64,000 bases of DNA from Leucobacter zeae. Lineage in GTDB: Bacteria > Actinomycetota > Actinomycetes > Actinomycetales > Microbacteriaceae. The stretch spans positions 248,001-312,000 of the forward strand of contig NZ_QYAB01000003.1 in assembly GCF_016758175.1 (NCBI RefSeq), written 5' to 3'. The notes beneath the pieces are model-generated. The model saw nothing but the letters and a program-made list of their open reading frames with translations, was not told the DNA's origin and did no database searches. The position numbers and the translations under genes are program-made. Each line of letters starts with the position of its first letter. Position 1 is the stretch's first letter. Positions 25,565-34,339 of this stretch are shown one piece after another.

Positions 25565-26710
25565 TCATCGCGCCGGTCCGGTCCCTTCTGGACCGGTCGG
25601 TCCGATCGCGAGCGCCGGGTCGGTGGCGTCGAGCAGTTCGACGCGTTCACCGGCGATCCTCCGCGCGAGGAGGTCACCGAGGAGCGGTGCCATGGTCAGC
25701 CCTCCCGCACCGTAGCCCGTCGCGAGGAAGAGCCCGGGCCTCCCCGCGACCTCGCCGACGATCGGGACTCCCGAGTCGGCGACCGGGCGCAGCCCCACGC
25801 GCGTCTCGATCAGCGTCGCGTTCGCGAGGCCCGGTGCGATCGACAGCGCGTCCTCCAGCACCTGCAGTTGTCCGGAGGCCGTCACGCGTGCGTCGAATCC
25901 GGTCCCGTCCTCCCGCGTCGCCCCGACCGCGAGGCGGCCTCCGTCGAACGCGACGAGATAGTGATGGCGCATCGGATGCACCGTCGGCCACCCCGAGGTG
26001 TCGACCCCGTCGAGGCTCAGGTGCGTGATCTGGCCGCGCTGCGGCTGCACCGGTACCGGCACCCCCAGGCCGCCGAGCGTCCGGGGCGCCCAGGCGCCGC
26101 TGGCGATCACGAGGACGTCGGCCTCGATCCGCTTCCCCTCCACCGCGACGGCGGTATCGCCCAGCACCTCGGCGCATCCGCGCACGAGTTCCCCACCGCA
26201 CCGTTCGCCACCGGAGACCAGAGCGTCCCGAAGCCGGCGTCCGTCCACATGCGCGCCGCCCTCGACGAGCAGCGCGTCGAGTCCATCGGCCAGTGGCGGG
26301 AAGAGCGACCGCGCCCGCTCGCCGCCGATCCGGTCGACCCGGCCCATCGCGGCCATCGCTACGCCGTACTCGGACCGACGTTCCTCGAGCCGGGCCTGCT
26401 CGGCGTCGAGCAGCGACGGGTCGCGGTTCACGATCAGCCCGCCGGTGCGCCGATATCCGGTGGCGGCGGCGTCGATCCCCGCGGCCCCGAGCTGCGAGAG
26501 CAGTTCCGGATAGTATGCCGCCCCTGCCGTGTACAGCTCGTAGTAGGTCCCCGAGGCGGTCGACGACCACGGCTCCACGATCCCGGCGCTCGCCCCTGTC
26601 GCCTGGCCGGGAGCGCCGTCGTCGACGAGCACGACGGACGCACCAGACCGCGCGAGCGCGAAGAACGCGCTCGCGCCGGAGATGCCAGAGCCGACGACAA
26701 TCGCGCGCAC
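25565..26710 (-). CDS. FAD-dependent oxidoreductase (DadA/GlpD-like, DAO fold)
   Basis: A 381-aa glycine/D-amino-acid-oxidase-like flavoprotein. It opens directly with the dinucleotide-binding motif AIVVGSGISGASAFFALARSG; the middle has GIVEPWSSTASGTYYELY, VNRDPSLLD and QPQRGQITHLSL, and the end has the RVGLRPVADSGVPIVGEV region and GYGAGGLTMAPLLG, typical of DAO proteins. The start is set to GTG 26710, eight bases after the cupin stop, because it places the motif at residue 2. The 71 additional upstream residues lie over the cupin gene and are rejected. Substrate unknown; context suggests an amine or amino acid. Confidence 0.83.
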   Translation of the reverse strand: MRAIVVGSGISGASAFFALARSGASVVLVDDGAPGQATGASAGIVEPWSSTASGTYYELYTAGAAYYPELLSQLGAAGIDAAATGYRRTGGLIVNRDPSLLDAEQARLEERRSEYGVAMAAMGRVDRIGGERARSLFPPLADGLDALLVEGGAHVDGRRLRDALVSGGERCGGELVRGCAEVLGDTAVAVEGKRIEADVLVIASGAWAPRTLGGLGVPVPVQPQRGQITHLSLDGVDTSGWPTVHPMRHHYLVAFDGGRLAVGATREDGTGFDARVTASGQLQVLEDALSIAPGLANATLIETRVGLRPVADSGVPIVGEVAGRPGLFLATGYGAGGLTMAPLLGDLLARRIAGERVELLDATDPALAIGPTGPEGTGPAR

Positions 26711-26718
26711 GGCGCGCC

Positions 26719-27072
26719 TCAGTCGTCGATCGTCGTGTAGTGCTTGCGGAGCGGCTCGTGGACCCGCCACACGCCCCTCCACCCCGACGGCATCACCATG
26801 ACGTCGCCCGGGCCGAACTCCTCGGGCTCCTCGCCGTCGACCTCGATCGTGACCCGCCCCGAGAGGATCGTGCAGATCTCGGTGTATCCGTTGCGCTCGG
26901 CGGTGAAGTCGCCCGGCGTGCACTCCCAGAGGCCGGTGTCGATGCGCCCCTCGGCCCAGACGGTCTTCGCGGCCTCGGTGAGGCCCTCGGTCGTGGCGGT
27001 GGGCTTGGCCGAGTGCTGGCCGAGGTCGGCCGCGGCGGTGCCGTGGGCGGCGTGGGTACGGATCGTCGTCAT
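26719..27072 (-). CDS. Cupin-domain protein (DUF861-like)
   Basis: A 117-aa single-domain cupin. The C-terminal two-thirds (about 38-117) has the DUF861 pattern: GLWECTPGDFTAERNGYTEICTIL split over the strand region, a GRVTIEVDG turn, and FGPGDVMVMPSGWRGVW. DUF861 cupins include ureidoglycine aminohydrolase and many small proteins encoded with amine oxidases; a metal-binding His is not obvious in this one, so catalysis is unproven. The ATG at 27072 follows AAAGGA. It is embedded between two FAD oxidases in one operon and may protect or sense a pathway intermediate. Confidence 0.82.
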   Translation of the reverse strand: MTTIRTHAAHGTAAADLGQHSAKPTATTEGLTEAAKTVWAEGRIDTGLWECTPGDFTAERNGYTEICTILSGRVTIEVDGEEPEEFGPGDVMVMPSGWRGVWRVHEPLRKHYTTIDD

Positions 27073-27107
27073 GACGGGTCCTTTCTGCGTGGTCGGTGCT
27101 GCGGTGG

Positions 27108-27209
27108 ATCCTGCGAGTCGCTTCGCTCCCGCAGGATGACGGAGGCTTCGCTCCCGCAGGATGACGGGAGACTCCGCTCCCGCAGGATGACGGAGGCTTC
27201 GCTCCCGCG
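27108..27209. repeat. Palindromic repeat with tandem 25-26 bp copies
   Basis: ATCCTGCG (27108-27115) pairs with CGCAGGAT (27130-27137), and the unit CTTCGCTCCCGCAGGATGAC then recurs at 27146, 27172 (one change) and, truncated, at 27197. A related element is at 37121-37153. It resembles a genome-wide intergenic repeat; it lies between two oxidase genes of one operon. Confidence 0.6.
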
Positions 27210-27224
27210 GGGCGGCGGGGACGG

Positions 27225-28598
27225 TCAGTGGCGGCCGGTGACGATGTCGGCGACCGTGGCGATGGGAGAGGTGGTGGCGCGGCCCGCGAGTTCGGCGCGA
27301 TCGGCGACGCCGTAGGCGGCGTAGAGCCCCTTCGTCGCGATCCAGCGCAGCGGCTCGGGCTCCCACTTGCGGACGCGGTGGTTGACCCACGGCAGGCTGG
27401 TGATCTCGGTGTCGTCGCCGAGGATCAGGTCGGTGATCGTGCGGCCGGCGAGGTTCGTCGACGTGACGCCGGTCCCGACGTAGCCGCCGCCCCACGCGAT
27501 CCCGGTCTCGCGGTCGAGGCCGACGGTCGCCGCCCAGTCCCGGGGCACGCCGAGCACGCCCGACCACACGTGGTCGATCGCGGCGCCCCGCGTCGCGGGG
27601 AAGAAGCGGTGCAGGATCTCGCTCAGGGTGTCGACGGTGCTGAGCGCGGTCTGCCCGTCGGTGTCGGTCCGCGAGCCGTACTTGTAGGGCACGCCCCGAC
27701 CGCCGATCGCGATCCGGTCGTCCGCGGTGCGCTGCGCGTACATGTAGACGTGCGCGAAGTCGCCGAGCACCTCCCCCTCGCTCCAGCGCAGCTCGTCCCA
27801 GACCGCCGGGGCCAGCGGCTCCGTCGCGATGAGCGAGGAGTTCATCGGCAGCCAGAGGCGATGCAGACCCTTGAGGTTCGCGGTGAACCCCTCGGTCGCG
27901 CGCACGATGTACTCGGCCGAGACCGTTCCGTGCGTGGTGCGCAGGCGATGGGGCTCGATCTCGACGACGCGCGTGCGCTCGTAGATCTCCACGCCCAGAC
28001 GTTCGACGGCCGCCGCCAGGCCCGAGGCGAGCTTCGCCGGCTGGATCCGCGCCGCGTGGGGGTGCCACACCGCCGCGCGCGTGCCGGCCACGTTGATCCG
28101 CTCCCGAGCGGCGCCCGCCTCGAGCAGTTCGAGGTCCGCGTGGCGCCAAGTCCGCTCCGACTCGGCGAACGCGCGGATCCTCGCCTCCTGCGCCGGGGTG
28201 TAGGCGACGTTGAACTCGCCGCCCTTCTTGATGTCGGCGTCGATCCCCTCCGCGCCCGCCACGCGGATGACCTCGTCGACCGTCTCGTTCATCGCGCGCT
28301 GGAACCGCTCGGCCGCGTCCCGCCCGTGCGTCTCGACGTACTGCTCCCGCCCTCCGGTCACGGCCGCCGTGAGCCACCCGCCGTTGCGGCCGGACGCGCC
28401 GTACCCCGCATGCCGCTGCTCGACGATCACGACCCTGAGCTCGGGGCGCGCCCGCTTGAGATAGTAAGCCGTCCACAGCCCGGTGTACCCGGCTCCCACG
28501 ATCGCGACGTCGGCGGTCAGGTCGCCCGGCAGCTCCGGCCGCGGGGCGGGCTCGCCGATCTGCTGCCACCAGTGGGAGACGTTGCCATTGATCATCAT
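27225..28598 (-). CDS. FAD-dependent oxidase, gamma-glutamylputrescine oxidase-like
   Basis: A 457-aa DAO-fold flavoprotein of the PuuB/OrdL group. After a leader with SHWWQQIGEPAPRPELPGD comes the FAD motif VAIVGAGYTGLWTAYYL, then EQRHAGYGASGRNGGWL, both hallmarks of gamma-glutamylputrescine oxidases. WSGVLGVPRDW and the C-terminal GGGYVGTGVTSTNLAGRT complete the flavin site. The start is ATG 28598 (or 28595) with AGAGGAATC ahead. It leads the oxidase-cupin-oxidase-oxidase run and is divergent from an MHS-family MFS gene. No gamma-glutamylputrescine synthetase is in the window, so the true substrate may be another amine. Confidence 0.85.
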   Translation of the reverse strand: MMINGNVSHWWQQIGEPAPRPELPGDLTADVAIVGAGYTGLWTAYYLKRARPELRVVIVEQRHAGYGASGRNGGWLTAAVTGGREQYVETHGRDAAERFQRAMNETVDEVIRVAGAEGIDADIKKGGEFNVAYTPAQEARIRAFAESERTWRHADLELLEAGAARERINVAGTRAAVWHPHAARIQPAKLASGLAAAVERLGVEIYERTRVVEIEPHRLRTTHGTVSAEYIVRATEGFTANLKGLHRLWLPMNSSLIATEPLAPAVWDELRWSEGEVLGDFAHVYMYAQRTADDRIAIGGRGVPYKYGSRTDTDGQTALSTVDTLSEILHRFFPATRGAAIDHVWSGVLGVPRDWAATVGLDRETGIAWGGGYVGTGVTSTNLAGRTITDLILGDDTEITSLPWVNHRVRKWEPEPLRWIATKGLYAAYGVADRAELAGRATTSPIATVADIVTGRH

Positions 28599-28675
28599 CG
28601 ATTCCTCTGCATCTTCGAGCGGTTCTTCCACGATAGCGATTCCGCAGCGGATGGGGCCAGTGCGCAACCGATTCG

Positions 28676-28691
28676 GCGAAGAATCCTTCGC
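28676..28691. promoter_or_regulatory. GCGAAG-N4-CTTCGC palindrome
   Basis: A six-base perfect inverted repeat in the divergent gap between the PuuB-like oxidase and the MFS gene, four bases from a second palindrome at 28695. Confidence 0.4.
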
Positions 28692-28694
28692 GCG

Positions 28695-28712
28695 GCTTCC
28701 GGATCCGGAAGC
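28695..28712. promoter_or_regulatory. 18-bp perfect palindrome
   Basis: GCTTCCGGATCCGGAAGC reads the same on both strands. It is 25 bases upstream of the TAGACT hexamer (28738-28743) that could be the -10 of the MFS gene, a suitable place for an operator. Confidence 0.45.
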
Positions 28713-28770
28713 AGACGCGTGCCGCCGCACCAGGGCGTAGACTGGGCGCGGATTCCCACAAGGAGCCGTG

Positions 28771-28794
28771 ATGTCAATGGCGCCGAGCCGCTGA
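28771..28794 (+). CDS. Possible leader peptide ORF MSMAPSR
   Basis: A seven-codon ORF with a strong AGGAG five bases before its ATG, ending 52 bases before the MFS start and in a different frame. It would be translated from the same transcript and could act as an upstream regulatory ORF. A short match to a ribosome site can occur by chance. Confidence 0.3.
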   Translation: MSMAPSR

Positions 28795-28846
28795 CACCAC
28801 CCCGAGATCGCCGAGCCCGCGCCCCACCGCAATCGAAGGCCGCACC

Positions 28847-30202
28847 TTGTCGTCCCACACCGCTTCCCCCGCCGCCCAGGCCCCGCGCAACACGCGCTCC
28901 CGCGTGATCCTCGCGAGCCTCATCGGCACCACCATCGAGTTCTACGACTTCTACGTCTACGCCACGGCTGCCGTGCTCGTGTTCCCGCACCTCTTCTTCC
29001 CCACTGGCGACGAGACGACCGCGCTCCTCGCGTCGTTCGCGACGTTCGGCGCGGCGATGCTCGCGCGCCCCATCGGTGCCGTCTTCTTCGGGCACCTCGG
29101 CGACCGCCTCGGCCGCAAGACGACGCTCGTCGCCTCCCTCCTCACCATGGGCATCGCGACGTTCCTCATCGGAGTCCTGCCCACGCATGCACAGGTGGGC
29201 CCGTTCGCCGCGCTCCTGCTGCTCGTGCTGCGCCTCGCGCAGGGCTTCGCGATCGGCGGGGAGTGGTCCGGCGCAGCGCTCGTCGCGACCGAGAACGCGC
29301 CGCAGGGCAAGCGCGCCTGGTACGGCACGTTCCCGCAGCTCGGCGCCCCGATCGGCTTCATCATCGCGAACATGCTCTTCTTCGTGATCAACAACGCGCT
29401 CGCCGACCCCGAGGCGCCCGGCGCGCCCTCGGCCGCGTTCCTCGAGTGGGGCTGGCGGATCCCGTTCCTCTTCTCCGCAGTGATGGTGATCGTCGGCCTC
29501 TGGGTGCGGCTCAAGCTCGTGGAGTCGAGCGCGTTCGAGCGCACGAAGCAGCTGGGCAAGGTGCGGCGCATGCCGCTCGCCGAGGCCTTCGCGCACCACT
29601 GGAAGGCCCTGATCCTGGGCACGCTCGCGATGCTCGCGACCTACGTGCTCTTCTACCTGATGACCTCCTACACCCTGACCTTCGGCACGCGCCCCGCCGA
29701 TGCCGACGTTCCGGGGGCCGGGTACACGTACAACCAGTTCATCCTCATGCTGGTTTTCGGCGTCGTGTTCTTCGGCGTCTTCACGCTCGTGTCGGGTCCG
29801 CTCGCCGATCGTTTCGGGCGCCGGCGCACGCTGCTCGTCGTCACCGGCGCGATCGTGGTCTTCGGCCTGCTCTTCGTGCCGCTGCTCGGCGGCGGGACGA
29901 CACCGCTCGTGATGTTCTTCCTCGCGCTCGGCTTCACTCTGATGGGGCTGACCTTCGGCCCCATGGGCGCGTTCCTGCCCGAGATGTTCCCGACCAACGT
30001 GCGCTACACCGGGTCGGCCGTCGCGTACAACGTGTCGTCGATCCTCGGCGCCGCGCTCGCACCCATCGTGGCGCTGTGGCTCTGGGGCCTCGCAGACGGC
30101 AGCCCGGTCTACGTCGGCCTCTACCTCTCGGGTGCGGCCCTCGTCACCTTCGTCTCGCTGCTGCTGACGCGCGAGACGCGCGACGTCGACATCGAGGCGT
30201 AA
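28847..30202 (+). CDS. MFS transporter, MHS family
   Basis: A 451-aa, 12-helix proton symporter. The first helix contains the MHS marker TTIEFYDFYVYATAAV; loop 2-3 reads FGHLGDRLGRKTTL; the second half has GPLADRFGRRRTLL and the late motif FLPEMFPTNVRYTGSAVAYN, typical of the metabolite:H+ symporter family. It starts at TTG 28847 with GAAGG seven bases upstream; no in-frame ATG or GTG exists nearby. Its gene is divergent from the amine-oxidase operon, so it likely imports a substrate of those enzymes, for example a betaine or amine (inference). Confidence 0.9.
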   Translation: MSSHTASPAAQAPRNTRSRVILASLIGTTIEFYDFYVYATAAVLVFPHLFFPTGDETTALLASFATFGAAMLARPIGAVFFGHLGDRLGRKTTLVASLLTMGIATFLIGVLPTHAQVGPFAALLLLVLRLAQGFAIGGEWSGAALVATENAPQGKRAWYGTFPQLGAPIGFIIANMLFFVINNALADPEAPGAPSAAFLEWGWRIPFLFSAVMVIVGLWVRLKLVESSAFERTKQLGKVRRMPLAEAFAHHWKALILGTLAMLATYVLFYLMTSYTLTFGTRPADADVPGAGYTYNQFILMLVFGVVFFGVFTLVSGPLADRFGRRRTLLVVTGAIVVFGLLFVPLLGGGTTPLVMFFLALGFTLMGLTFGPMGAFLPEMFPTNVRYTGSAVAYNVSSILGAALAPIVALWLWGLADGSPVYVGLYLSGAALVTFVSLLLTRETRDVDIEA

Positions 30203-30217
30203 GCACCGCATCGAGGC

Positions 30218-30255
30218 CGAGGCGGGCCGGAACCCAGGGGTTCCGGCCCGCCTCG
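30218..30255. terminator. Bidirectional terminator hairpin
   Basis: A perfect 17-base stem (30218-30234 with 30239-30255) and four-base loop CAGG between the convergent MFS and potA-like genes. Confidence 0.7.
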
Positions 30256-30261
30256 CGCGTT

Positions 30262-30297
30262 CCGCCACGGTGCTGAGATCCGCCACGGTGCTGAGAT
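30262..30297. repeat. 18-bp tandem duplication
   Basis: CCGCCACGGTGCTGAGAT occurs twice head to tail without spacer, just after the convergent terminator. Confidence 0.55.
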
Positions 30298-30316
30298 CGG
30301 ACTCGGCACCGGCCGC

Positions 30317-31507
30317 CTACGTCGCCGACTCGCCCGCCTCGCCCGTGTCGACGAGCAGCACCCCGGAGGGCACGTCCCAGACCATCGCGACCTGGTCGCC
30401 GCGGTTGTGGATCCGGGCCTCCTGCCCGAGCCGCACCGCGCCCTCGCTGCCGTCGGGCAGCCGCACGGTGTAGCGCCGCGAGGCCCCGAGGTACGTCACG
30501 TCGATGATCGTGACTGGGATCGCGTTCTGGCCGTCGCCCGGTGCCGTGCCCGCGGGCTCGAGCCGGAGATTCTCGGGCCGGATCAGGATCGCCAGGTCCT
30601 CGTGCTGCGACTGGCCGTCCGCGACGACGCGGTGACCCGCGACCTCGATGGCGGTCTGGCGCTCGCCGACGGCGACGCCCTTGCCCAGCAGCACGGTGGA
30701 CTCGCCGAGGAAGCGGCCGACGAACAGCGTCTGCGGCGCCTCGTAGAGGTCCTCGGAGGTGCCCACCTGCTCGAGCCTGCCGTTGTTGAAGACCGCGATG
30801 CGGTCCGACATCGACAGCGCCTCCTCCTGATCGTGGGTGACGTAGACGAACGTCGACCCGACCTCGCGATGGATGCGCTTGATCTCGGTCTGCAGCCACT
30901 CGCGCAGCTTCTTGTCGAGCGCGCCGAGCGGCTCGTCCATGAGCAGCACGCGGGGCTCGTACACCAGCGCCCTCGCCAGGGCGACGCGCTGCTGCTGGCC
31001 GCCCGAGAGCTCAGACGGGTAGCGGTCGCCGAAGTCGCCGAGCTTCACCATCGCGAGCGCCGCGGCGACCTTCTCCTTCTGCTCGGACTTCGACAGCTTC
31101 CGGCGCTGCAGCGGGTAGGCGATGTTCTCGGCCACCGTCTTGTGCGGGAAGAGCGCGTAGTTCTGGAACACCATGCCGATGTCGCGCTTGTGCGGCGGCA
31201 GCTTGGCCACGGGCTTGCCGTAGATGTGCAGGTGCCCCTCGGTGACCGAGGTGAAGCCGGCGATCATGTTCAGCGTCGTGGTCTTGCCCGAGCCCGACGG
31301 GCCGAGGAAGGTCATGAACTCGCCCGGCTCGATCACGAGGTCGATCGCGTCGACCACCGTGTTCTCGCCGTAGCGCTTCGTCACCTGGCTGAGGCTGATC
31401 CCGGCCTCGCCGATCGAATGGATCGCCGAGGTGTTCAGCCCGTCGGCGCGCAGCTCCTGCTCGTGCCCGTCGGGCACGGGGATCTCGTTGTGGGTCATAG
31501 CGTTCAC
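30317..31507 (-). CDS. potA: Polyamine-type ABC transporter ATP-binding protein
   Basis: A 396-aa ATPase of the spermidine/putrescine (PotA) class. The nucleotide-binding domain (about 37-270) shows [13 protein letters not shown], the Q-loop [37 protein letters not shown] and the switch His in [11 protein letters not shown]-terminal TOBE domain (about 300-385) with LIRPENLRL follows. GTG 31507 overlaps the permease stop as GTGA and is used here; ATG 31498 is an alternative. It is the last gene of a binding protein-permease-permease-ATPase operon. Cargo is probably a polyamine or related amine because of the oxidases on both sides. Confidence 0.88.
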   Translation of the reverse strand: MNAMTHNEIPVPDGHEQELRADGLNTSAIHSIGEAGISLSQVTKRYGENTVVDAIDLVIEPGEFMTFLGPSGSGKTTTLNMIAGFTSVTEGHLHIYGKPVAKLPPHKRDIGMVFQNYALFPHKTVAENIAYPLQRRKLSKSEQKEKVAAALAMVKLGDFGDRYPSELSGGQQQRVALARALVYEPRVLLMDEPLGALDKKLREWLQTEIKRIHREVGSTFVYVTHDQEEALSMSDRIAVFNNGRLEQVGTSEDLYEAPQTLFVGRFLGESTVLLGKGVAVGERQTAIEVAGHRVVADGQSQHEDLAILIRPENLRLEPAGTAPGDGQNAIPVTIIDVTYLGASRRYTVRLPDGSEGAVRLGQEARIHNRGDQVAMVWDVPSGVLLVDTGEAGESAT

Positions 31508-32289
31508 GCTACCGGTCGCTTTCTCTTCCTCGTGGCGAACTGGGCGATGAGCATGACGACCACCGAGGTGAGCATCGTGATCACGGCCACCGCGGCCACC
31601 GTCGGGTCATTGGTCTGCGTCACGCTGTTGAAGATCTTCACCGGCAGCGTCTGCAGGGTGGGGCTCTGGATGAACAGTGACAGGATCACCTCGTCGAACG
31701 ACGTGACGAAGGCGAACAGGGCTCCTGCGGTCACGCCGGGAGCGATGAGCGGGAGCGTGATCGAGAAGAAGGTGCGCACCTTCCCCGCGCCCAGGCTCGC
31801 CGAGGCCTGTTCGAGCCGGGGGTCGAGCCCCTGCAGCGAGGCCATCACGTTCGTGATGACGAGCGGCATCGACACGATGGTGTGCGCGAGCACGAAGCCG
31901 GGCAGCGTGCCGAGCAGGTCCATCCGCAGGAACAGGGAGTACAGGCCGACCGCGAGCACGATCCCCGGCACGATGAGCGGCAGCAGGAAGTAGCCCTCGA
32001 CCAGGCCCTTGCCGCGGAAGCGCACCTTCGACAGGCCGAGGGCGGCGAGCACGCCGACCGCGGTCGCCACGATCATCGTGATGACCGCGACCTGCAGCGA
32101 CGAGAAGAGCGCCTTCAGCCAGAGCGGGTCCGTGAAGAACTTCTCGTACCACTGGGTCGAGAAGCCCTTCGGCGGGAAGTTGAACGAGGTCGCGGTGTTG
32201 AACGACATCGGGATGATCACCAGCGTCGGCACGATCAGCCAGATCACGATGAGCACGGCGAACACGCCGAGCAAGCGCTTCGAGGTCAT
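31504..32289 (-). CDS. potC: Polyamine-type ABC transporter permease (PotC-like)
   Basis: A 261-aa six-helix permease of the MetI-like superfamily. Helices are spread over residues 8-250; the inner EAA loop is LEQASASLGAGKVRTFFSITLPLIAPG, the site touched by the ATPase. PotC-type features are the N-terminal helix followed by SFNTATSFNFPPKGFSTQWYE-like periplasmic start, and the late FVTSFDEVILSLF. The ATG at 32289 shares one base with the stop of the preceding permease gene (TGATG), so they are coupled. The longer frame to 32988 runs over that gene and is rejected. Confidence 0.88.
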   Translation of the reverse strand: MTSKRLLGVFAVLIVIWLIVPTLVIIPMSFNTATSFNFPPKGFSTQWYEKFFTDPLWLKALFSSLQVAVITMIVATAVGVLAALGLSKVRFRGKGLVEGYFLLPLIVPGIVLAVGLYSLFLRMDLLGTLPGFVLAHTIVSMPLVITNVMASLQGLDPRLEQASASLGAGKVRTFFSITLPLIAPGVTAGALFAFVTSFDEVILSLFIQSPTLQTLPVKIFNSVTQTNDPTVAAVAVITMLTSVVVMLIAQFATRKRKRPVA

Positions 32290-33206
32290 CAGCGATCCAC
32301 CCCCGGGAACAGGCTGCCGTTCTTGTTGAACCGCGAGACGACGACGAGGATCAGGATCGTGCACACGAGCAGGAAGATGCCGAGCGCCGTGCCCTGACCC
32401 CACAGCAGGAACACGCTGATCTGCTGCTGGATGAGCGCTGAGATCATGATCTCCTTCGAGGATCCGAGCAGCGCGGGGATGATGTAGAAGCCGAGCCCCA
32501 GGATGAACACCGTCACGCCGCCCGAGAAGATCCCCGGCTTCGACAGCGGCAGGTACACCGTGAAGAACGCCGTCACCGGGTTCGCCCCGAGGTTCGAGGC
32601 GGCGGGCAGCAGTCGCTTGTCGATCTTCGCCATCGACGAGTAGAGCGGCAGCACCATGAACGGCAGCAGCACCTGGGACATGCCGAGGGCGACGCCGAAG
32701 GTCGTGCGGATCAGCGGGATCGGCCCGATCCCGAACCACGCCGCGAGCAGGCCGTTGATGGGGCCAGTGTCCTGCAGCAGCACCATCCAGGCGAGCGTGC
32801 GCACGAGAATCGAGGTCCACAGCGGCATCATGATGAACAGCTGCAGCAGGTTGCGGGTGCGGTCCGACACGATCGTCATGAGGTACGCGTACGGGTAGGC
32901 GAGCAGCAGGCAGACGAACGTCACCAGGATCGCGGTGCCGAAGGTGCGCAGCACGACCGCCTGGTTGGCCGGCGTCGTGAAGAGCCACTGGTAGTTCTGA
33001 ACGCCCGGCTTCGGATCGGTGAGCGACCTGATGAGGACGTCGATCAGCGGGGCGAGGAAGAAGAGGGAGACGATGACGAACGCCGGGACGAGCAGGAGCA
33101 GCGGACGCCAGTTCTTCGGCCCGCGCTTGCCCGGTCTCCCGGCGTCCGCACCGAGGGCGATCGCGCGCGTCGACGCGTCGCCCCCGGTGACGGTGCTGTC
33201 GGTCAT
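32289..33206 (-). CDS. potB: Polyamine-type ABC transporter permease (PotB-like)
   Basis: A 305-aa permease partner of the PotC-like protein. A cytosolic N-terminal tail of about 30 residues (basic, GRPGKRGPKNWR) precedes the first helix; the EAA loop reads LLPAASNLGANPVTAFFTVYLPLSKPG. Six helices and the IPALLGSSKEIMI motif fit PotB proteins. It lies five bases downstream of the binding-protein gene and overlaps the next permease by one base. It moves the captured amine across the membrane together with its partner. Confidence 0.88.
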   Translation of the reverse strand: MTDSTVTGGDASTRAIALGADAGRPGKRGPKNWRPLLLLVPAFVIVSLFFLAPLIDVLIRSLTDPKPGVQNYQWLFTTPANQAVVLRTFGTAILVTFVCLLLAYPYAYLMTIVSDRTRNLLQLFIMMPLWTSILVRTLAWMVLLQDTGPINGLLAAWFGIGPIPLIRTTFGVALGMSQVLLPFMVLPLYSSMAKIDKRLLPAASNLGANPVTAFFTVYLPLSKPGIFSGGVTVFILGLGFYIIPALLGSSKEIMISALIQQQISVFLLWGQGTALGIFLLVCTILILVVVSRFNKNGSLFPGVDR

Positions 33207-33211
33207 GTCGA

Positions 33212-34339
33212 TCAGTTACCGGTCGCCCATGCGGCCCACGTCGCGGAGAGCGCGTCGTAGTTGTCGACCCAGAAGTCGATGTTCGGCGAGACTCCGGTGT
33301 CGAGGTGCTCGGTCACGAGCCACTCCGAGAGCTGCTCGTCGACATCGGGCTTGGCGTCGCTGTTGACGCCGGCGTACGAGGTGAGCTCGGTCATCTCGGC
33401 CTGCTGCTCGGCGCCGATCGAGTAGTTGACCGCGGCCAGGGCGGCCTGCTTGTCCTTGACGCCCTTCGGGATGCCGTTGGAGTCGACCATGATCATCCAC
33501 TCGTCCCACATCGGCGCGACGGGGGCGCCGGCGGCCGCTGCGCCGTAGCCGCGGCCGGACCAGACGAGCCCCATCACGGCCTCGCCCGATTCGAGCTGCT
33601 GCTGCGCCTGGGCACCGGTCGTCCAGCCGATCACGTCGTCGCCGAGCGCCTTGTACTTGTCCATGCCGGTCGCCACGTCCTCGGGCTTCAGGTCGTCGAC
33701 CGAGCGGCCGTCGGCGAGCAGCGCGAACTCGATCGTCTGCGGGTCGACGTAGGTCGACTGGCTGACGGTGCGCTTGCCGGGGAACTTCTTCGTGTCGAAG
33801 AAGTCGGCCGCGCTCGTCGGCGGGTTGTCGCCGAACTTGTCGGTGTTGTACACGACGACGAGGCCGTAGAGGATCTGGGGCACCATGCACTTGTCGGTGA
33901 TGAGCTCCTCGGGCACCTTCGAGATGTCGACCTGGTCGTAGTCGTACTCCTCGAAGAGCGTGCCGCAGCCGCGCGCGGTGTCGAACTGGGAGGTGTTGAC
34001 GATGTCCCAGCTGACGTTGCCGCTGTCGACCATGGCCTTGAGCTTGCCCGCGTCGAACGCGTCCTGGGTGAACGTGGCGCCCGAGGCCTTCGCGAACGGA
34101 TCCCAGAGCGCCTTGGTCTGCCCCTCCTGGAAGATGCCGCCGGATCCGGCGAAGGTCAGGTTCACGCCCTCGAAGACGCCCTCCTTCACCTGGCCGGCGA
34201 CCGGCTTGCCGAGATCGCGCTCGGGGGCGGCCTCGGGTTCGGCGCCTCCGCCGCAGCCGACCAGCGTGAGCGCCAGCGCGGCGGCGCCCGCGAGCACCGC
34301 GAGCCCGCGCCTGGCGCGAAGTGTGTTCTGAGTAGACAT
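33212..34339 (-). CDS. potD: Polyamine-type ABC transporter substrate-binding lipoprotein (PotD-like)
   Basis: A 375-aa solute-binding lipoprotein: basic start, hydrophobic helix and lipobox LVGC with Cys29, then the mature two-lobe domain. PotD-class signatures are the early WDPFAKASGATFTQ and WDIVNTSQFDTARGCGTLFEEYD, and the C-terminal NVSPNIDFWVDNYD-like end. The acidic and aromatic residues expected to hold polyamines lie in these segments, but specificity is not assignable by eye. The ATG at 34339 has GTGAGGAAACC upstream. It is the first gene of the operon, divergent from a monoamine oxidase. Confidence 0.88.
   Translation of the reverse strand: MSTQNTLRARRGLAVLAGAAALALTLVGCGGGAEPEAAPERDLGKPVAGQVKEGVFEGVNLTFAGSGGIFQEGQTKALWDPFAKASGATFTQDAFDAGKLKAMVDSGNVSWDIVNTSQFDTARGCGTLFEEYDYDQVDISKVPEELITDKCMVPQILYGLVVVYNTDKFGDNPPTSAADFFDTKKFPGKRTVSQSTYVDPQTIEFALLADGRSVDDLKPEDVATGMDKYKALGDDVIGWTTGAQAQQQLESGEAVMGLVWSGRGYGAAAAGAPVAPMWDEWMIMVDSNGIPKGVKDKQAALAAVNYSIGAEQQAEMTELTSYAGVNSDAKPDVDEQLSEWLVTEHLDTGVSPNIDFWVDNYDALSATWAAWATGN

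Noticed and set aside
27121-27209. Tandem 25-bp units as a possible CRISPR array
   Set aside because: Units abut without unique spacers, and no cas genes are present; fits an intergenic palindromic repeat.
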